DNA from: Candidatus Aenigmatarchaeota archaeon
GTDB lineage: Archaea; Aenigmatarchaeota; Aenigmatarchaeia; CG10238-14; SpSt-28
DNA: 14,630 nt
NCBI GenBank assembly: GCA_021161995.1
Contig: JAGGZO010000084.1
Location: forward strand, 1 to 14,630
Reading direction: 5' to 3'
Shown one piece after another: positions 1 to 6,442 of the stretch. The notes below the pieces were generated by a model, which saw nothing but the letters and a program-made list of their open reading frames with translations, did no database searches and had not been told where the DNA came from. The stretch's first letter is position 1, and each line of letters starts with the position of its first letter. The translations under genes and the position numbers were made by a program.

Positions 1-34
1 AGCCCGCCGCTCTACCATCCTGAGCTACGGGCCC
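1..34 (-). tRNA. tRNA gene, 5' half only (cut by window edge)
   Basis: Read on the minus strand, the sequence starts GGGCCCG (acceptor 5' strand). It continues with TA at positions 8-9, a D arm with stem GCTC/GAGC and loop AGGATGGTA containing the invariant GG, then G26, an anticodon-stem strand GCGGG and the loop bases CT (positions 32-33). The anticodon lies just outside the window, so the amino acid cannot be read. The body resembles archaeal tRNA-Ile, -Met or -Lys, but that is only a family impression. The 3' half, any intron and the CCA end cannot be seen. It lies about 40 bp downstream of the VanZ-like gene on the same strand. Confidence 0.9.
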
Positions 35-60
35 ATCAATATTTTATTTTACCGAGCAAT

Positions 61-70
61 CTAAATAAAT
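61..70 (-). promoter_or_regulatory. possible box A (TATA) of the tRNA gene
   Basis: On the minus strand this reads ATTTATTTAG, centred about 31 nt upstream of the tRNA 5' end. It is a fair archaeal TATA-box match at a plausible distance, given that tRNA transcripts often begin a few bases upstream of the mature end. The sequence around it is AT-rich, so the match is weak evidence. The tRNA could also be read through from the LSm-L37e-VanZ genes. Confidence 0.3.
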
Positions 71-73
71 GTT

Positions 74-466
74 TTACATCTTTAAAAGATTTCTTCTATT
101 GCATTCATTCAAAACAAACAAGATTAGCATTATTCCAAACACAGAACCAGTGGAATCCGCAAACATATCATAAAAATCAAAAAACCTACCAGGAACAAAA
201 TACTGATGAATTTCATCCGTAATTCCATAAGCAATAGAAAAAGCTATGGAGATATTTTTCTTTCTAATAGCAAAAAACGATAAAGCTCCTAAAATAAAGT
301 ATTCTATAAAATGCAAAGTAAGCTTTCTTGGATCAAAGAAATAATACGGAATTTTTACAGGAATAGATGAAAGTATAAAGATTAAACCCGAATAGATAAA
401 AAACGATAATAAAGATATCTTCCTATTGTACCAGAAACAATTAATGATATTACACAGAAATTTCAA
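74..466 (-). CDS. VanZ-like family membrane protein
   Basis: Small integral membrane protein of the VanZ-like family, whose biochemical role is unknown outside the link of VanZ to teicoplanin resistance. Visible family features are a first membrane helix ending in SSIPV, a conserved H in the next helix (KLTLHFIEYFILGAL), the signature YGITDEIHQYFVPGR, and a following D in DMFADSTGSVFG that starts the last helix. About four membrane segments are present. The frame is open up to ATG codons at 502 and 517, but those starts would overlap the L37e gene by up to 55 nt. The TTG at 466-464 overlaps the L37e stop (TTGA), much like the ATGA coupling used elsewhere here, and still keeps all membrane helices. 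I prefer it, though an ATG start is possible. The family call is firm and the start is uncertain. Confidence 0.8.
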   Translation of the reverse strand: MKFLCNIINCFWYNRKISLLSFFIYSGLIFILSSIPVKIPYYFFDPRKLTLHFIEYFILGALSFFAIRKKNISIAFSIAYGITDEIHQYFVPGRFFDFYDMFADSTGSVFGIMLILFVLNECNRRNLLKM

Positions 467-648
467 TGTTTTCTCTTCCCAAATCTTGTTTTTTGTTGCC
501 ATGAGTATTTTTTCCATTTAGGATCTGGATATCCACAATAAGAACATCTCTTTTTTCTAACATGATATGAAATATGGCCACATCTCCTACATCTTATATG
601 AATAACCTTTCTCGAATGCTTACCCATTGACGGTGTACCTTTACTCAT
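463..648 (-). CDS. rpl37e: 50S ribosomal protein L37e
   Basis: Small zinc-binding protein of the archaeal/eukaryotic large ribosomal subunit (eL37), 61 residues as expected. The N-terminus MSKGTPSMGK is the hallmark of the family. Cysteines C20/C23 (CRRCG) and C35/C38 (CSYCG) form the zinc ribbon, with basic stretches around them (HVRKKRC, KKYSWQQKTRFGKRKH) that contact rRNA in the family. It follows the LSm gene by 11 nt, a neighbourhood conserved in many archaea. A good Shine-Dalgarno sequence (GAGGTG) overlaps the LSm stop, so the two are almost certainly cotranscribed and translationally coupled. The stop overlaps the proposed TTG start of the VanZ-like gene. Confidence 0.97.
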   Translation of the reverse strand: MSKGTPSMGKHSRKVIHIRCRRCGHISYHVRKKRCSYCGYPDPKWKKYSWQQKTRFGKRKH

Positions 649-655
649 TCACAAA

Positions 656-661
656 CACCTC
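656..661 (-). promoter_or_regulatory. Shine-Dalgarno site of L37e
   Basis: GAGGTG on the minus strand, 7 nt before the L37e ATG, matching the archaeal consensus GGAGGTGA. It overlaps the LSm stop codon, which supports coupling of the two genes and fixes the L37e start. Confidence 0.8.
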
Positions 662-881
662 ACTCAGGGGCAACATAAACTACTGTATCTCCTCTTATTA
701 GTATTGTTCCCATCCTCTTTCTTGAATCTTCGGTTATTAGTTCAGCATCATCTAGCCATAGGTTTATGTGCAGGTCTGCAGCTCTCAATATACCTGTGAA
801 CTGTTCTCCGCTCTTTATCTTAACAAGTACTCTCTTACCCTTTGCTCTTTCTAGCACATCTAGCGGTCTCTCGTTTGGCAT
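660..881 (-). CDS. Archaeal Sm-like protein (LSm / SmAP)
   Basis: Sm-fold protein that in archaea forms a heptameric ring binding U-rich RNA and is linked to RNA and tRNA processing. The 73 residues match the family size. The Sm1 motif is visible as KRVLVKIKSGEQFTGILRAA followed by DLHINLWLDDAE, with the conserved D and N of the RNA-binding loop. The Sm2 motif is ILIRGDTVVYVAP, with the IRGD signature that contributes the uridine pocket. The gene heads a minus-strand unit with L37e 11 nt downstream. It has a TATA-like element about 45 nt upstream and an SD sequence (AAGGTG) 7 nt before the ATG, so it appears to carry a short leader, unlike the leaderless genes nearby. Confidence 0.95.
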   Translation of the reverse strand: MPNERPLDVLERAKGKRVLVKIKSGEQFTGILRAADLHINLWLDDAELITEDSRKRMGTILIRGDTVVYVAPE

Positions 882-888
882 GTTTTTT

Positions 889-894
889 CACCTT
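889..894 (-). promoter_or_regulatory. Shine-Dalgarno site of LSm
   Basis: AAGGTG on the minus strand, 7 nt upstream of the LSm ATG. Its presence implies a transcript with a leader of roughly 20 nt, consistent with the box A candidate at 921-930. Confidence 0.7.
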
Positions 895-920
895 TAATAA
901 CAAATTAGATTAGTATAACT

Positions 921-930
921 TATTTTTAAA
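921..930 (-). promoter_or_regulatory. box A (TATA) candidate for LSm-L37e unit
   Basis: TTTAAAAATA on the minus strand. A transcription start about 25 nt downstream would fall near 900, giving a leader just long enough to include the SD site at 889-894. A second TATA-like string lies at 933-940 and cannot be excluded. Confidence 0.5.
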
Positions 931-983
931 TCTTTTTATACATCTTCAAATTCCTTTACAAAAAGCTTTCGTATAAATTAACA

Positions 984-991
984 TTTATAAG
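984..991 (+). promoter_or_regulatory. box A (TATA) of S8e, probable leaderless promoter
   Basis: TTTATAAG is centred 25-26 nt upstream of the S8e ATG at 1013, the normal box A to transcription-start distance in archaea. No SD sequence lies before the ATG, so the mRNA probably starts at or next to the start codon. An alternative TATA-like string (TATAAATTA) at 972-980 would give a leader of about 10 nt. Confidence 0.55.
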
Positions 992-1012
992 CTTTTTTTG
1001 CACAAACATCTT

Positions 1013-1402
1013 ATGGCAATTTTCCATGGTGAGTTAAGCGGAAGAAAACCCACAGGAGGTAGAATTAAGCCACATAGAAAGAAAAGAAAATATGAATTAG
1101 GTAGAGAATTTTCCGAACCTAAAATAGGTGAAAAACAGAAAGTCGTTAAGATTAGAACAAAGGGTGGTGGATTAAAACTAAGAATGAAAATTGTTGCATA
1201 TGCAAATGCTTTAGACCCAAAAACAAAAAAAGTCAAGAAAGTTAAGGTTATCGATGTTGTTGAAAACCCAGCAAACTCATTCTATGCAAGAGCAGATATA
1301 ATAACAAAAGGCACAATAATAAAAACAGAATTAGGAAACGCAAAGGTAACTTCAAGACCGGGTCAAGACGGAACAGTTAATGCCATTTTAATAAAAGAAT
1401 GA
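1013..1402 (+). CDS. rps8e: 30S ribosomal protein S8e
   Basis: Archaeal/eukaryotic small-subunit ribosomal protein eS8, 129 residues, the usual archaeal length. The N-terminus MAIFHGELSGRKPTGGRI followed by KPHRKKRKYELGREF is diagnostic (family pattern: R-K-x-T/S-G-G ... KRKxELGRE). The C-terminal half has the expected NPAN..YARADIITKGTIIKTELG and ends TSRPGQDGTVNAILIKE. An in-frame TTG at 998 exists, but the ATG at 1013 gives the conserved MAI start, and the TATA-like box 25 nt upstream with no SD suggests leaderless translation. Its stop overlaps the ATG of the TatD-like gene in an ATGA arrangement, so the two are coupled. Confidence 0.97.
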   Translation: MAIFHGELSGRKPTGGRIKPHRKKRKYELGREFSEPKIGEKQKVVKIRTKGGGLKLRMKIVAYANALDPKTKKVKKVKVIDVVENPANSFYARADIITKGTIIKTELGNAKVTSRPGQDGTVNAILIKE

Positions 1403-2121
1403 AGATAGTAGATGCGCACTCTCATGCTTATGATTATTCAAAAAACGAATTGGAAAAACTTGAAAAAGATTTTATAATAATTTCTGTTTCTGAAGACTAT
1501 TCAACATCAAAAAAATCAATAGAACTTTCAAAAATATACAGAAACATAATTCCGGTTGTTGGTATTCATCCGTGGATACCTCACAGAATAAACGTAAAAG
1601 ATGAGTTAAGAAAAATAGAAGAACTGATAAAAAGAACCAGTATAAAAATAATCGGTGAAATCGGGCTAGATAAAACAAGATTCAGGAAAACTCTTGATGT
1701 ACAATTGAAAGTTTTTGAGGAATTATTGAAAACAGCCGCTGATTATGATTTAGCTGTAAATATTCATTCCGCCGGAACCGCTGGTAAAATATTTCAACTT
1801 CTCCTAAAGTATGACATAAAAAAAGCTTACTTTCACTGGTACACAGGTTCAATACCATTAATGAAGCAGATAGAAAGTGTTGGGTATTTTATCGGCATAA
1901 ATGTTGTATTCGAAGATAGTAAAAACAATTTTGAGGCAGCAAAAAACGTGAATCTACGTAATGTACTCTTCGAAAGCGACGGACCATATAAAACCAGAGG
2001 GATTAGGCTTTCAACATTTATGCTAAAAAATACGATAGAAAAATTTGCCGAATTGAGAGGAATAAAACCGGAAAAAGCAATAAAAATATCATACAAAAAT
2101 CTCATGAGATACCTCAAGTAA
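1399..2121 (+). CDS. TatD-family metal-dependent hydrolase
   Basis: Amidohydrolase-superfamily protein of the TatD type; characterised members are metal-dependent deoxyribonucleases. The 240 residues form a TIM barrel with its ligands in order: DAHSH (H7, H9) on the first strand, GIHPW (H57), GEIGLD (E87), NIHS (H123), FHWYTG (H146) and ESDGPY (D194). All the metal ligands are present, so the enzyme is probably active. The substrate (DNA ends, RNA or another phosphoester) cannot be told from sequence. It is translationally coupled to S8e by ATGA. Its TAA is followed directly by the stop codon of the opposing phosphomannomutase gene with no intervening base. Confidence 0.9.
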   Translation: MKIVDAHSHAYDYSKNELEKLEKDFIIISVSEDYSTSKKSIELSKIYRNIIPVVGIHPWIPHRINVKDELRKIEELIKRTSIKIIGEIGLDKTRFRKTLDVQLKVFEELLKTAADYDLAVNIHSAGTAGKIFQLLLKYDIKKAYFHWYTGSIPLMKQIESVGYFIGINVVFEDSKNNFEAAKNVNLRNVLFESDGPYKTRGIRLSTFMLKNTIEKFAELRGIKPEKAIKISYKNLMRYLK

Positions 2122-3462
2122 TCATTTGAGTATTTCAAGTATAGATTTTTTGATACTTTCAAGTTTCCTTTCTTCATTAGATTCAGCAATAAACTTTACA
2201 ATAGGTTCTGTGTTGGATGGCCTAGCCACGAACCAGGTCGACTCATCAATAAACACTTTAACACCATCTTTTTCATCACATGGATATTTCAAGAACTTTG
2301 ATTTTATCTTCTCTATAATTTTGTTTTTTTCTTCCTCAGTTTCAGCATGTAGTGAAAACCTTGTTTTTAGTGGAAAGCCTATTTCATCTATCATCTGACT
2401 CAGCTTTTTGTCACTGTTACTAATAATACTGAGCATTTTTATGAAAGCATAATAAGAATCATCAACGTAATTTGTGTCCTTAAAATAGAAATGAGACGAA
2501 ACTTCACCTCCTAGAAAACAATCATCTTCTCGCATCCTTTCTATTATAAATCTTCTCCCTACAGAAGATTCGACATACTCACCTCCAAGCTCATTAACAA
2601 TCTTCCTTATCATACTTGTACATGTAACCTCTCCGACGACTTTTCTATTTTCGCTATTCGGAAGGAGATATTTGGCAAAAATAGTAAGAACCCAGTCACC
2701 AGGCAATATTCTACCTTTATCATCAACAAAAACTATTCTGTCAGAATCTCCATCAAAGGCTATTCCAAAATCAGCTTTTATATTTCTAACTTCATCAACA
2801 AGCTCATGTATATTTTCTTCTTTTGGTTCTGGTAACCTATTAGAAAAATTACCATCGAACTCATCGTTCAACAAAATACATTCCACATCTTTTATTCCTT
2901 TTATTAAGTTCTTGAAAAATTCACATGCAGATCCGTTTCCAAGATCCGCAACTATTCTGACTGTTTTTGATATTTTAGGGGCCCTTTTCAAAAGGAAATC
3001 TAGATGTGGTAAATAAGGATTCTCTATTTGTTTAACTGAGCCATTTCTACTAGGTGCAGAATACTTCTTTGTTCTAAATATTTCTTCAATTTTTTCTAAA
3101 CCGTTTCCCAAACCTATTGGTACCAAATTGTCTCTACACAATTTTATTCCATTATACTCTGGTGGATTGTGACTAGCAGTAATTATAGCACCACCATCAG
3201 CACCAAAACAGCTAACTAAAAAATGAAATGTTGGTGTTGGAACTATATCAACATCTATAACGCTAGTACCAACTTCCACTAGACCACGTACTAAATTAAA
3301 CTTTAGAGATTCACTCGATAAGCGAACGTCCCTAGCAACAACAATAGTTTTATTTTCACCAAAAAACGTTCCTATTGCTTTACCGAGCTCATAAAAGATT
3401 TCCTCATTTATTTCTTTAGGATAAACACCGCGTATATCGTATCTCTTAAATATCCCAGACAT
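2122..3462 (-). CDS. Phosphomannomutase / phosphoglucomutase
   Basis: Alpha-D-phosphohexomutase that interconverts hexose 6- and 1-phosphates (mannose and/or glucose, possibly glucosamine), feeding nucleotide-sugar synthesis. All four active-site elements are visible. These are the phosphoserine loop TASHNP (S97 from this start) with NGIK after it, the metal loop DGDSDR, the sugar-binding loop GGEVSSH (commonly GGExSGH, so one glycine is replaced by serine), and the phosphate-binding RPSNTEP near the C-terminus. The protein is 446 residues, normal for the family. The frame is open 14 codons further, but MSGIFKRYDIRG is the typical N-terminus (F-x-x-YDIRG close to the start), so I place the start at 3462. 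No SD sequence is present; an AT palindrome 26.5 nt upstream could act as box A. Which sugar it prefers is not determinable here. Confidence 0.93.
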   Translation of the reverse strand: MSGIFKRYDIRGVYPKEINEEIFYELGKAIGTFFGENKTIVVARDVRLSSESLKFNLVRGLVEVGTSVIDVDIVPTPTFHFLVSCFGADGGAIITASHNPPEYNGIKLCRDNLVPIGLGNGLEKIEEIFRTKKYSAPSRNGSVKQIENPYLPHLDFLLKRAPKISKTVRIVADLGNGSACEFFKNLIKGIKDVECILLNDEFDGNFSNRLPEPKEENIHELVDEVRNIKADFGIAFDGDSDRIVFVDDKGRILPGDWVLTIFAKYLLPNSENRKVVGEVTCTSMIRKIVNELGGEYVESSVGRRFIIERMREDDCFLGGEVSSHFYFKDTNYVDDSYYAFIKMLSIISNSDKKLSQMIDEIGFPLKTRFSLHAETEEEKNKIIEKIKSKFLKYPCDEKDGVKVFIDESTWFVARPSNTEPIVKFIAESNEERKLESIKKSILEILK

Positions 3463-3484
3463 GATGAATATTTTGTAATTTAAC

Positions 3485-3492
3485 TTAATTAA
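3485..3492. promoter_or_regulatory. palindromic TTAATTAA, possible shared divergent box A
   Basis: The 52 bp between the two divergent ATGs (3462 and 3515) contain TTAATTAA, whose centre is 26.5 nt from both start codons. A palindromic TATA-like site at this distance could drive leaderless transcription both ways. It is not a strong match to the usual TTTATATA, and the region is AT-rich. Confidence 0.4.
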
Positions 3493-3514
3493 CTGAGTGT
3501 ACATTAAGAATTTT

Positions 3515-4804
3515 ATGGAAAATCCTGACCAGCAAGAAAATTTTCATTTATTTAGGCTTTTTCGTTCAATCGCTATAAATTTTGCTGGACCGTTTATATC
3601 AATATACGCTCATACATTAGGATTCTCACATTCATTCATTGCGTTCTACAGTGGATTAGCAGAAATAGCTGGTGATATTTCAAGGTTTATTGCCGGATTT
3701 CTTCTTAATATTTTCAGAGATGCTAAAAAATTCACAGAAATTATAATACTTCTCTGGTCACTTATCTGGATTCTTTTCCCATTCGCTAAGAATGAATACG
3801 TATTTGCAACAATAGCTGTACTAGAATCTGTACTAAAATCATCTTTTATTGTTTCATATTTAGTATTGTTAGTTGATTTACTCAAAGGCAAGGGAAGAAT
3901 AAAAAGTATAACAAAACTAAATGTTTTTGCGGCTATTGGTGCAATCATAGGAAATTTCTTTTCAGGATTGCTTCTCTACGTCTATGGATTTACAATATAT
4001 GTTTTCATCATAACTTCAATCGTATCATTCATTTCTCTGATAATATTCAACAAGATAAATTTCACTAGAAGAGGAAATGAACTTAAAAGAGAAAAAATAA
4101 GATTACACCTGAGAAAAGTTTTTTCTGATAAAAAATTCACAAGATTTACATTAGTTGCTTCGCTGTTCTATTTTTCAGTTGGTATATCGACATCATATTT
4201 TCCAATATTTCTTGTAGAAAATCTTAAACTAACAACATTTCATTGGGGCATTGTCAATGTTGTACAAACGATTTCATTGATAATTCTAGGCAATTACATC
4301 TACAGAACTATAAAATGGTTAGGGTATAGAAGATCTTTTTTAGTTAGTTCCATGATGATTTCATTGAACCCATTCATATGGGTTTATTTTGCAAGATATG
4401 ATATAATACTAGTATGGACATTCTTTACCGGAATAACAACATCTATGTATAATATCGCATTGACATCTTATCTCTCCTCCATAATAAGGAAAAACTATAC
4501 TGAAGAGAAATCCGGCGTTTTCTATTTGCTCTATGGATTATCGTTATCTTTTGGCTACTTCACTGGATCTATAATGGCAAAGTTCATGGCGCTCGAACAA
4601 ATAATGTATTTTTCTTTCATAATAAGAGTAATTTTTTCATCAGTATTCGTGTTCATTGGAAAACAAGAGTATAGAATGTCAGATTTTGCTGTTTCGCTGC
4701 CAAAGATAATTGTCAAAAGGACCCTACTTAGCTTTTACGTTTTATCCAAAATGATAAGAAACTTTGGAAATGATTTGAAAAACACAGAAATAAAATTCTC
4801 ATAA
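3515..4804 (+). CDS. MFS-type transporter
   Basis: Multi-pass membrane protein of 429 residues with the layout of the major facilitator superfamily: two halves of about six helices each, separated by a charged cytoplasmic loop around residues 180-215 (KINFTRRGNELKREKIRLHL). The N-terminal half begins SIAINFAGPFISIYAHTLGFS, with the conserved pattern in which helix 1 meets a short loop and helix 2 follows with a GD and R (IAGDISRFIAGFL). The C-terminal half (LVASLFYFSVGISTSYFPIFLVENL) mirrors it. The substrate cannot be inferred. A GTG at 3497 is in frame, but the ATG at 3515 sits at box A distance from the divergent promoter. The stop overlaps that of the convergent zinc-ribbon gene by 6 nt. 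Confidence 0.85.
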   Translation: MENPDQQENFHLFRLFRSIAINFAGPFISIYAHTLGFSHSFIAFYSGLAEIAGDISRFIAGFLLNIFRDAKKFTEIIILLWSLIWILFPFAKNEYVFATIAVLESVLKSSFIVSYLVLLVDLLKGKGRIKSITKLNVFAAIGAIIGNFFSGLLLYVYGFTIYVFIITSIVSFISLIIFNKINFTRRGNELKREKIRLHLRKVFSDKKFTRFTLVASLFYFSVGISTSYFPIFLVENLKLTTFHWGIVNVVQTISLIILGNYIYRTIKWLGYRRSFLVSSMMISLNPFIWVYFARYDIILVWTFFTGITTSMYNIALTSYLSSIIRKNYTEEKSGVFYLLYGLSLSFGYFTGSIMAKFMALEQIMYFSFIIRVIFSSVFVFIGKQEYRMSDFAVSLPKIIVKRTLLSFYVLSKMIRNFGNDLKNTEIKFS

Positions 4805-4963
4805 TTCTGGTTTTGATTTATAACCACATTTTGGACACTCAATATATCTAACAGTTATGGTAGAATTCTTCGAATTCACTATAGTTTTAAATCTAACTTT
4901 TGCTCTTCCATAACCACAGACAGGACATCTACCAAATCTAGGTGGTCTCTTTAAAACTGCCAT
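4799..4963 (-). CDS. 54-residue zinc-ribbon protein, function unknown
   Basis: Short gene encoding a protein that starts MAVLKRPPRFGRCPVCGYGR and ends VRYIECPKCGYKSKPEL. Two CPxCGY knuckles (C13/C16 and C43/C46) separated by 26 residues form a clear C2-C2 zinc ribbon, with basic residues between and before them. This is typical of small nucleic-acid-binding or ribosome-associated proteins, but I do not recognise a named family. The coding case rests on four points: a full zinc-ribbon pattern, an ATG with a TATA-like box (TTTAAAAG) about 25 nt upstream, no SD (as in the other leaderless genes), and its exact fit between the MFS stop (6-nt overlap) and the divergent seryl-tRNA synthetase leader. 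Confidence 0.85.
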   Translation of the reverse strand: MAVLKRPPRFGRCPVCGYGRAKVRFKTIVNSKNSTITVRYIECPKCGYKSKPEL

Positions 4964-4983
4964 AATTTTCTAATGTTTAAAAA

Positions 4984-4991
4984 CTTTTAAA
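4984..4991 (-). promoter_or_regulatory. box A (TATA) of the zinc-ribbon gene
   Basis: TTTAAAAG on the minus strand, centred 24-25 nt from the ATG at 4963. With no SD before the ATG, this predicts a leaderless transcript. Confidence 0.5.
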
Positions 4992-4999
4992 CAAAATAG

Positions 5000-5008
5000 A
5001 TTTTTAAG
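5000..5008 (+). promoter_or_regulatory. box A candidate for seryl-tRNA synthetase
   Basis: ATTTTTAAG, about 85-93 nt upstream of the GTG start. Transcription from here would begin near 5030 and give a leader of about 60 nt carrying the SD at 5083. The TTTAATTAA at 5033-5041 is an alternative. Neither is strong. Confidence 0.3.
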
Positions 5009-5082
5009 TGGGGTGTATGGAGCGCCAATCCGTTTAATTAATGGAGTTCTACTAAAGAAAAAATTACTGTTGAGATTTCTTA

Positions 5083-5088
5083 TGGTGA
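5083..5088 (+). promoter_or_regulatory. Shine-Dalgarno site deciding the SerRS GTG start
   Basis: GGTGAT lies 4 nt before the GTG at 5093 and matches the 3' part of the archaeal SD consensus GGAGGTGATC. It supports GTG initiation at the conserved N-terminus of the synthetase. Confidence 0.65.
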
Positions 5089-5092
5089 TAAA

Positions 5093-6442
5093 GTGCTAGA
5101 CATAAATCTCATAAGGGAGCACCCAGAAATAGTAAAGAACGACCTAAGGAAAAGAGGAGAAACAGAACTAATAAAAAAAGTGGATGAAGTAATAGAACTA
5201 GACAAAAAATGGAGAGAAACCATTTCTGAGCTAAACAAACTCAGAAAGAGAAAAAACGAAATAACCAGAGAAATCGCAAAAATAAAGAAAGGAGGTGGTG
5301 ATGCAACAGAACTAATAAAAGAAAGTTCTTCTTTAGATGAAAAGATCCATGAACTAGAAAAAAAGGAAGAAGAGCTAAAGAAAAAAAGAGATGCAATACT
5401 ATGGATTTTGCCAAATATATTACATGAAAGCGTTCCTGTCGGTAAAGATGATAGTGAAAACGTTCCAATAAGATTCTGGGGAAAACCAAGAGTTTTCAAA
5501 GAACATTTGAATCAGTTCAAAGAACAAACAAAAGGATTCGATGTTGAGTTCGAGATAACGGAAAAAATGCCAATGCATCATGCAGACATAGTTGAACAAT
5601 TTAGATTGGCTGATATTCAAAGAGCATCAAAAACATCTGGTTCAAGATTCTATTATTTGAAAGATAAACTAGTATTCCTCAACTTTGCATTAATAAGATA
5701 TGGTCTGGAATTTCTGAAAGAGAGAGGATTCATAATAATGCAACCACCCTTCATGGTAAGAAGATTCGTCGAAGAAGCGGCAACAAGCTTTGGGGATTTT
5801 GAAGAAGTCATTTACAAAATAGAAGACGAAGATCTATACCTAATACCAACAGCAGAACATGCTATCCTGGGTTACCACATCAATGAAATAATAGACGAGG
5901 ATAAGTTACCACTAAAATATGTTGGCATATCACCATGCTTCAGAAAGGAAGCCGGATCGCATGGTAAAGATACTAAAGGTATATTCAGAGTTCATCAGTT
6001 CGAAAAGGTAGAACAATTCGTTTATGCAAAGCCAGAAGAGTCATGGCAAATTCATGAAGAGTTAATAAAAAATGCAGAAGAATTTTTCCAGAGTTTAGGA
6101 ATACCATACAGAGTTGTGAACATTTGTACCGGTGATATAGGGTCAATAGCAGCCAAAAAATATGATCTAGAAGGATGGTTCCCAGCACAGGGAAGATACA
6201 GGGAACTAGTTTCATGCTCGAATTGTACAGATTATCAAGCAAGAAGAGGTAATATTAAGCTGAGAAGAAAAGACGGTAAAGTAGAGTATTTACATACATT
6301 AAATTCAACGCTAGTTGCAACAGAAAGAGCTATATGTGCTATACTAGAAAATTATTTGCAAGATGATGGAACTATATTGGTACCAAAAGTACTAAGGCCT
6401 TACACCGGCTTTGATAGAATAGAACCAATAGAAAAGATTTAA
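5093..6442 (+). CDS. serS: Seryl-tRNA synthetase
   Basis: Class II synthetase that charges tRNA-Ser (and tRNA-Sec where present). It is the common type shared with bacteria, not the rare methanogen type. Starting from the GTG, MLDINLIREHPEIVK is the standard N-terminus. Residues about 30-105 form the long antiparallel coiled coil that grips the tRNA variable arm (KKWRETISELNKLRKRKNEI ... ELEKKEEELKKKRDAIL). The catalytic core has motif 2 as GISPCFRKEAGSHGKDTKGI (from about residue 277), with RVHQFEKVEQF following, and motif 3 as NSTLVATERAICAILE (from about residue 403). The 449 residues are normal for the family, with nothing missing. The stop overlaps that of the convergent SpoIIM-like gene by 4 nt. 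Confidence 0.97.
   Translation: MLDINLIREHPEIVKNDLRKRGETELIKKVDEVIELDKKWRETISELNKLRKRKNEITREIAKIKKGGGDATELIKESSSLDEKIHELEKKEEELKKKRDAILWILPNILHESVPVGKDDSENVPIRFWGKPRVFKEHLNQFKEQTKGFDVEFEITEKMPMHHADIVEQFRLADIQRASKTSGSRFYYLKDKLVFLNFALIRYGLEFLKERGFIIMQPPFMVRRFVEEAATSFGDFEEVIYKIEDEDLYLIPTAEHAILGYHINEIIDEDKLPLKYVGISPCFRKEAGSHGKDTKGIFRVHQFEKVEQFVYAKPEESWQIHEELIKNAEEFFQSLGIPYRVVNICTGDIGSIAAKKYDLEGWFPAQGRYRELVSCSNCTDYQARRGNIKLRRKDGKVEYLHTLNSTLVATERAICAILENYLQDDGTILVPKVLRPYTGFDRIEPIEKI

Noticed and set aside
1..73. tRNA end as an integration (att) site
   Set aside because: Only the 5' half of the tRNA is in the window, no integrase is nearby and the adjoining genes are core housekeeping genes.
985..1236. 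Minus-strand open frame opposite S8e
   Set aside because: It is antisense to a confidently identified ribosomal protein, has low-complexity hydrophobic content and no family features.
2672..3016. Plus-strand frame inside the phosphomannomutase gene
   Set aside because: Antisense shadow of a complete, motif-bearing gene; no SD or promoter and no recognisable domain.
3497..3514. GTG at 3497 as the MFS start
   Set aside because: It has no SD, adds only six residues, and lies too close to the AT-rich promoter element; the ATG at 3515 fits the box A spacing better.
5017..5055. Two tiny frames (6 and 4 codons) upstream of serS, considered as a leader peptide or attenuator
   Set aside because: Neither has a properly spaced SD, no serine codon run suggests attenuation beyond chance, and no terminator/antiterminator pair is visible.
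5080..5499. Minus-strand open frame of 139 codons, rich in Ser and Phe
   Set aside because: It is the antisense shadow of the Lys/Glu-rich coiled coil of seryl-tRNA synthetase, where AAA/GAA codons read as TTT/TTC and TCT on the other strand.
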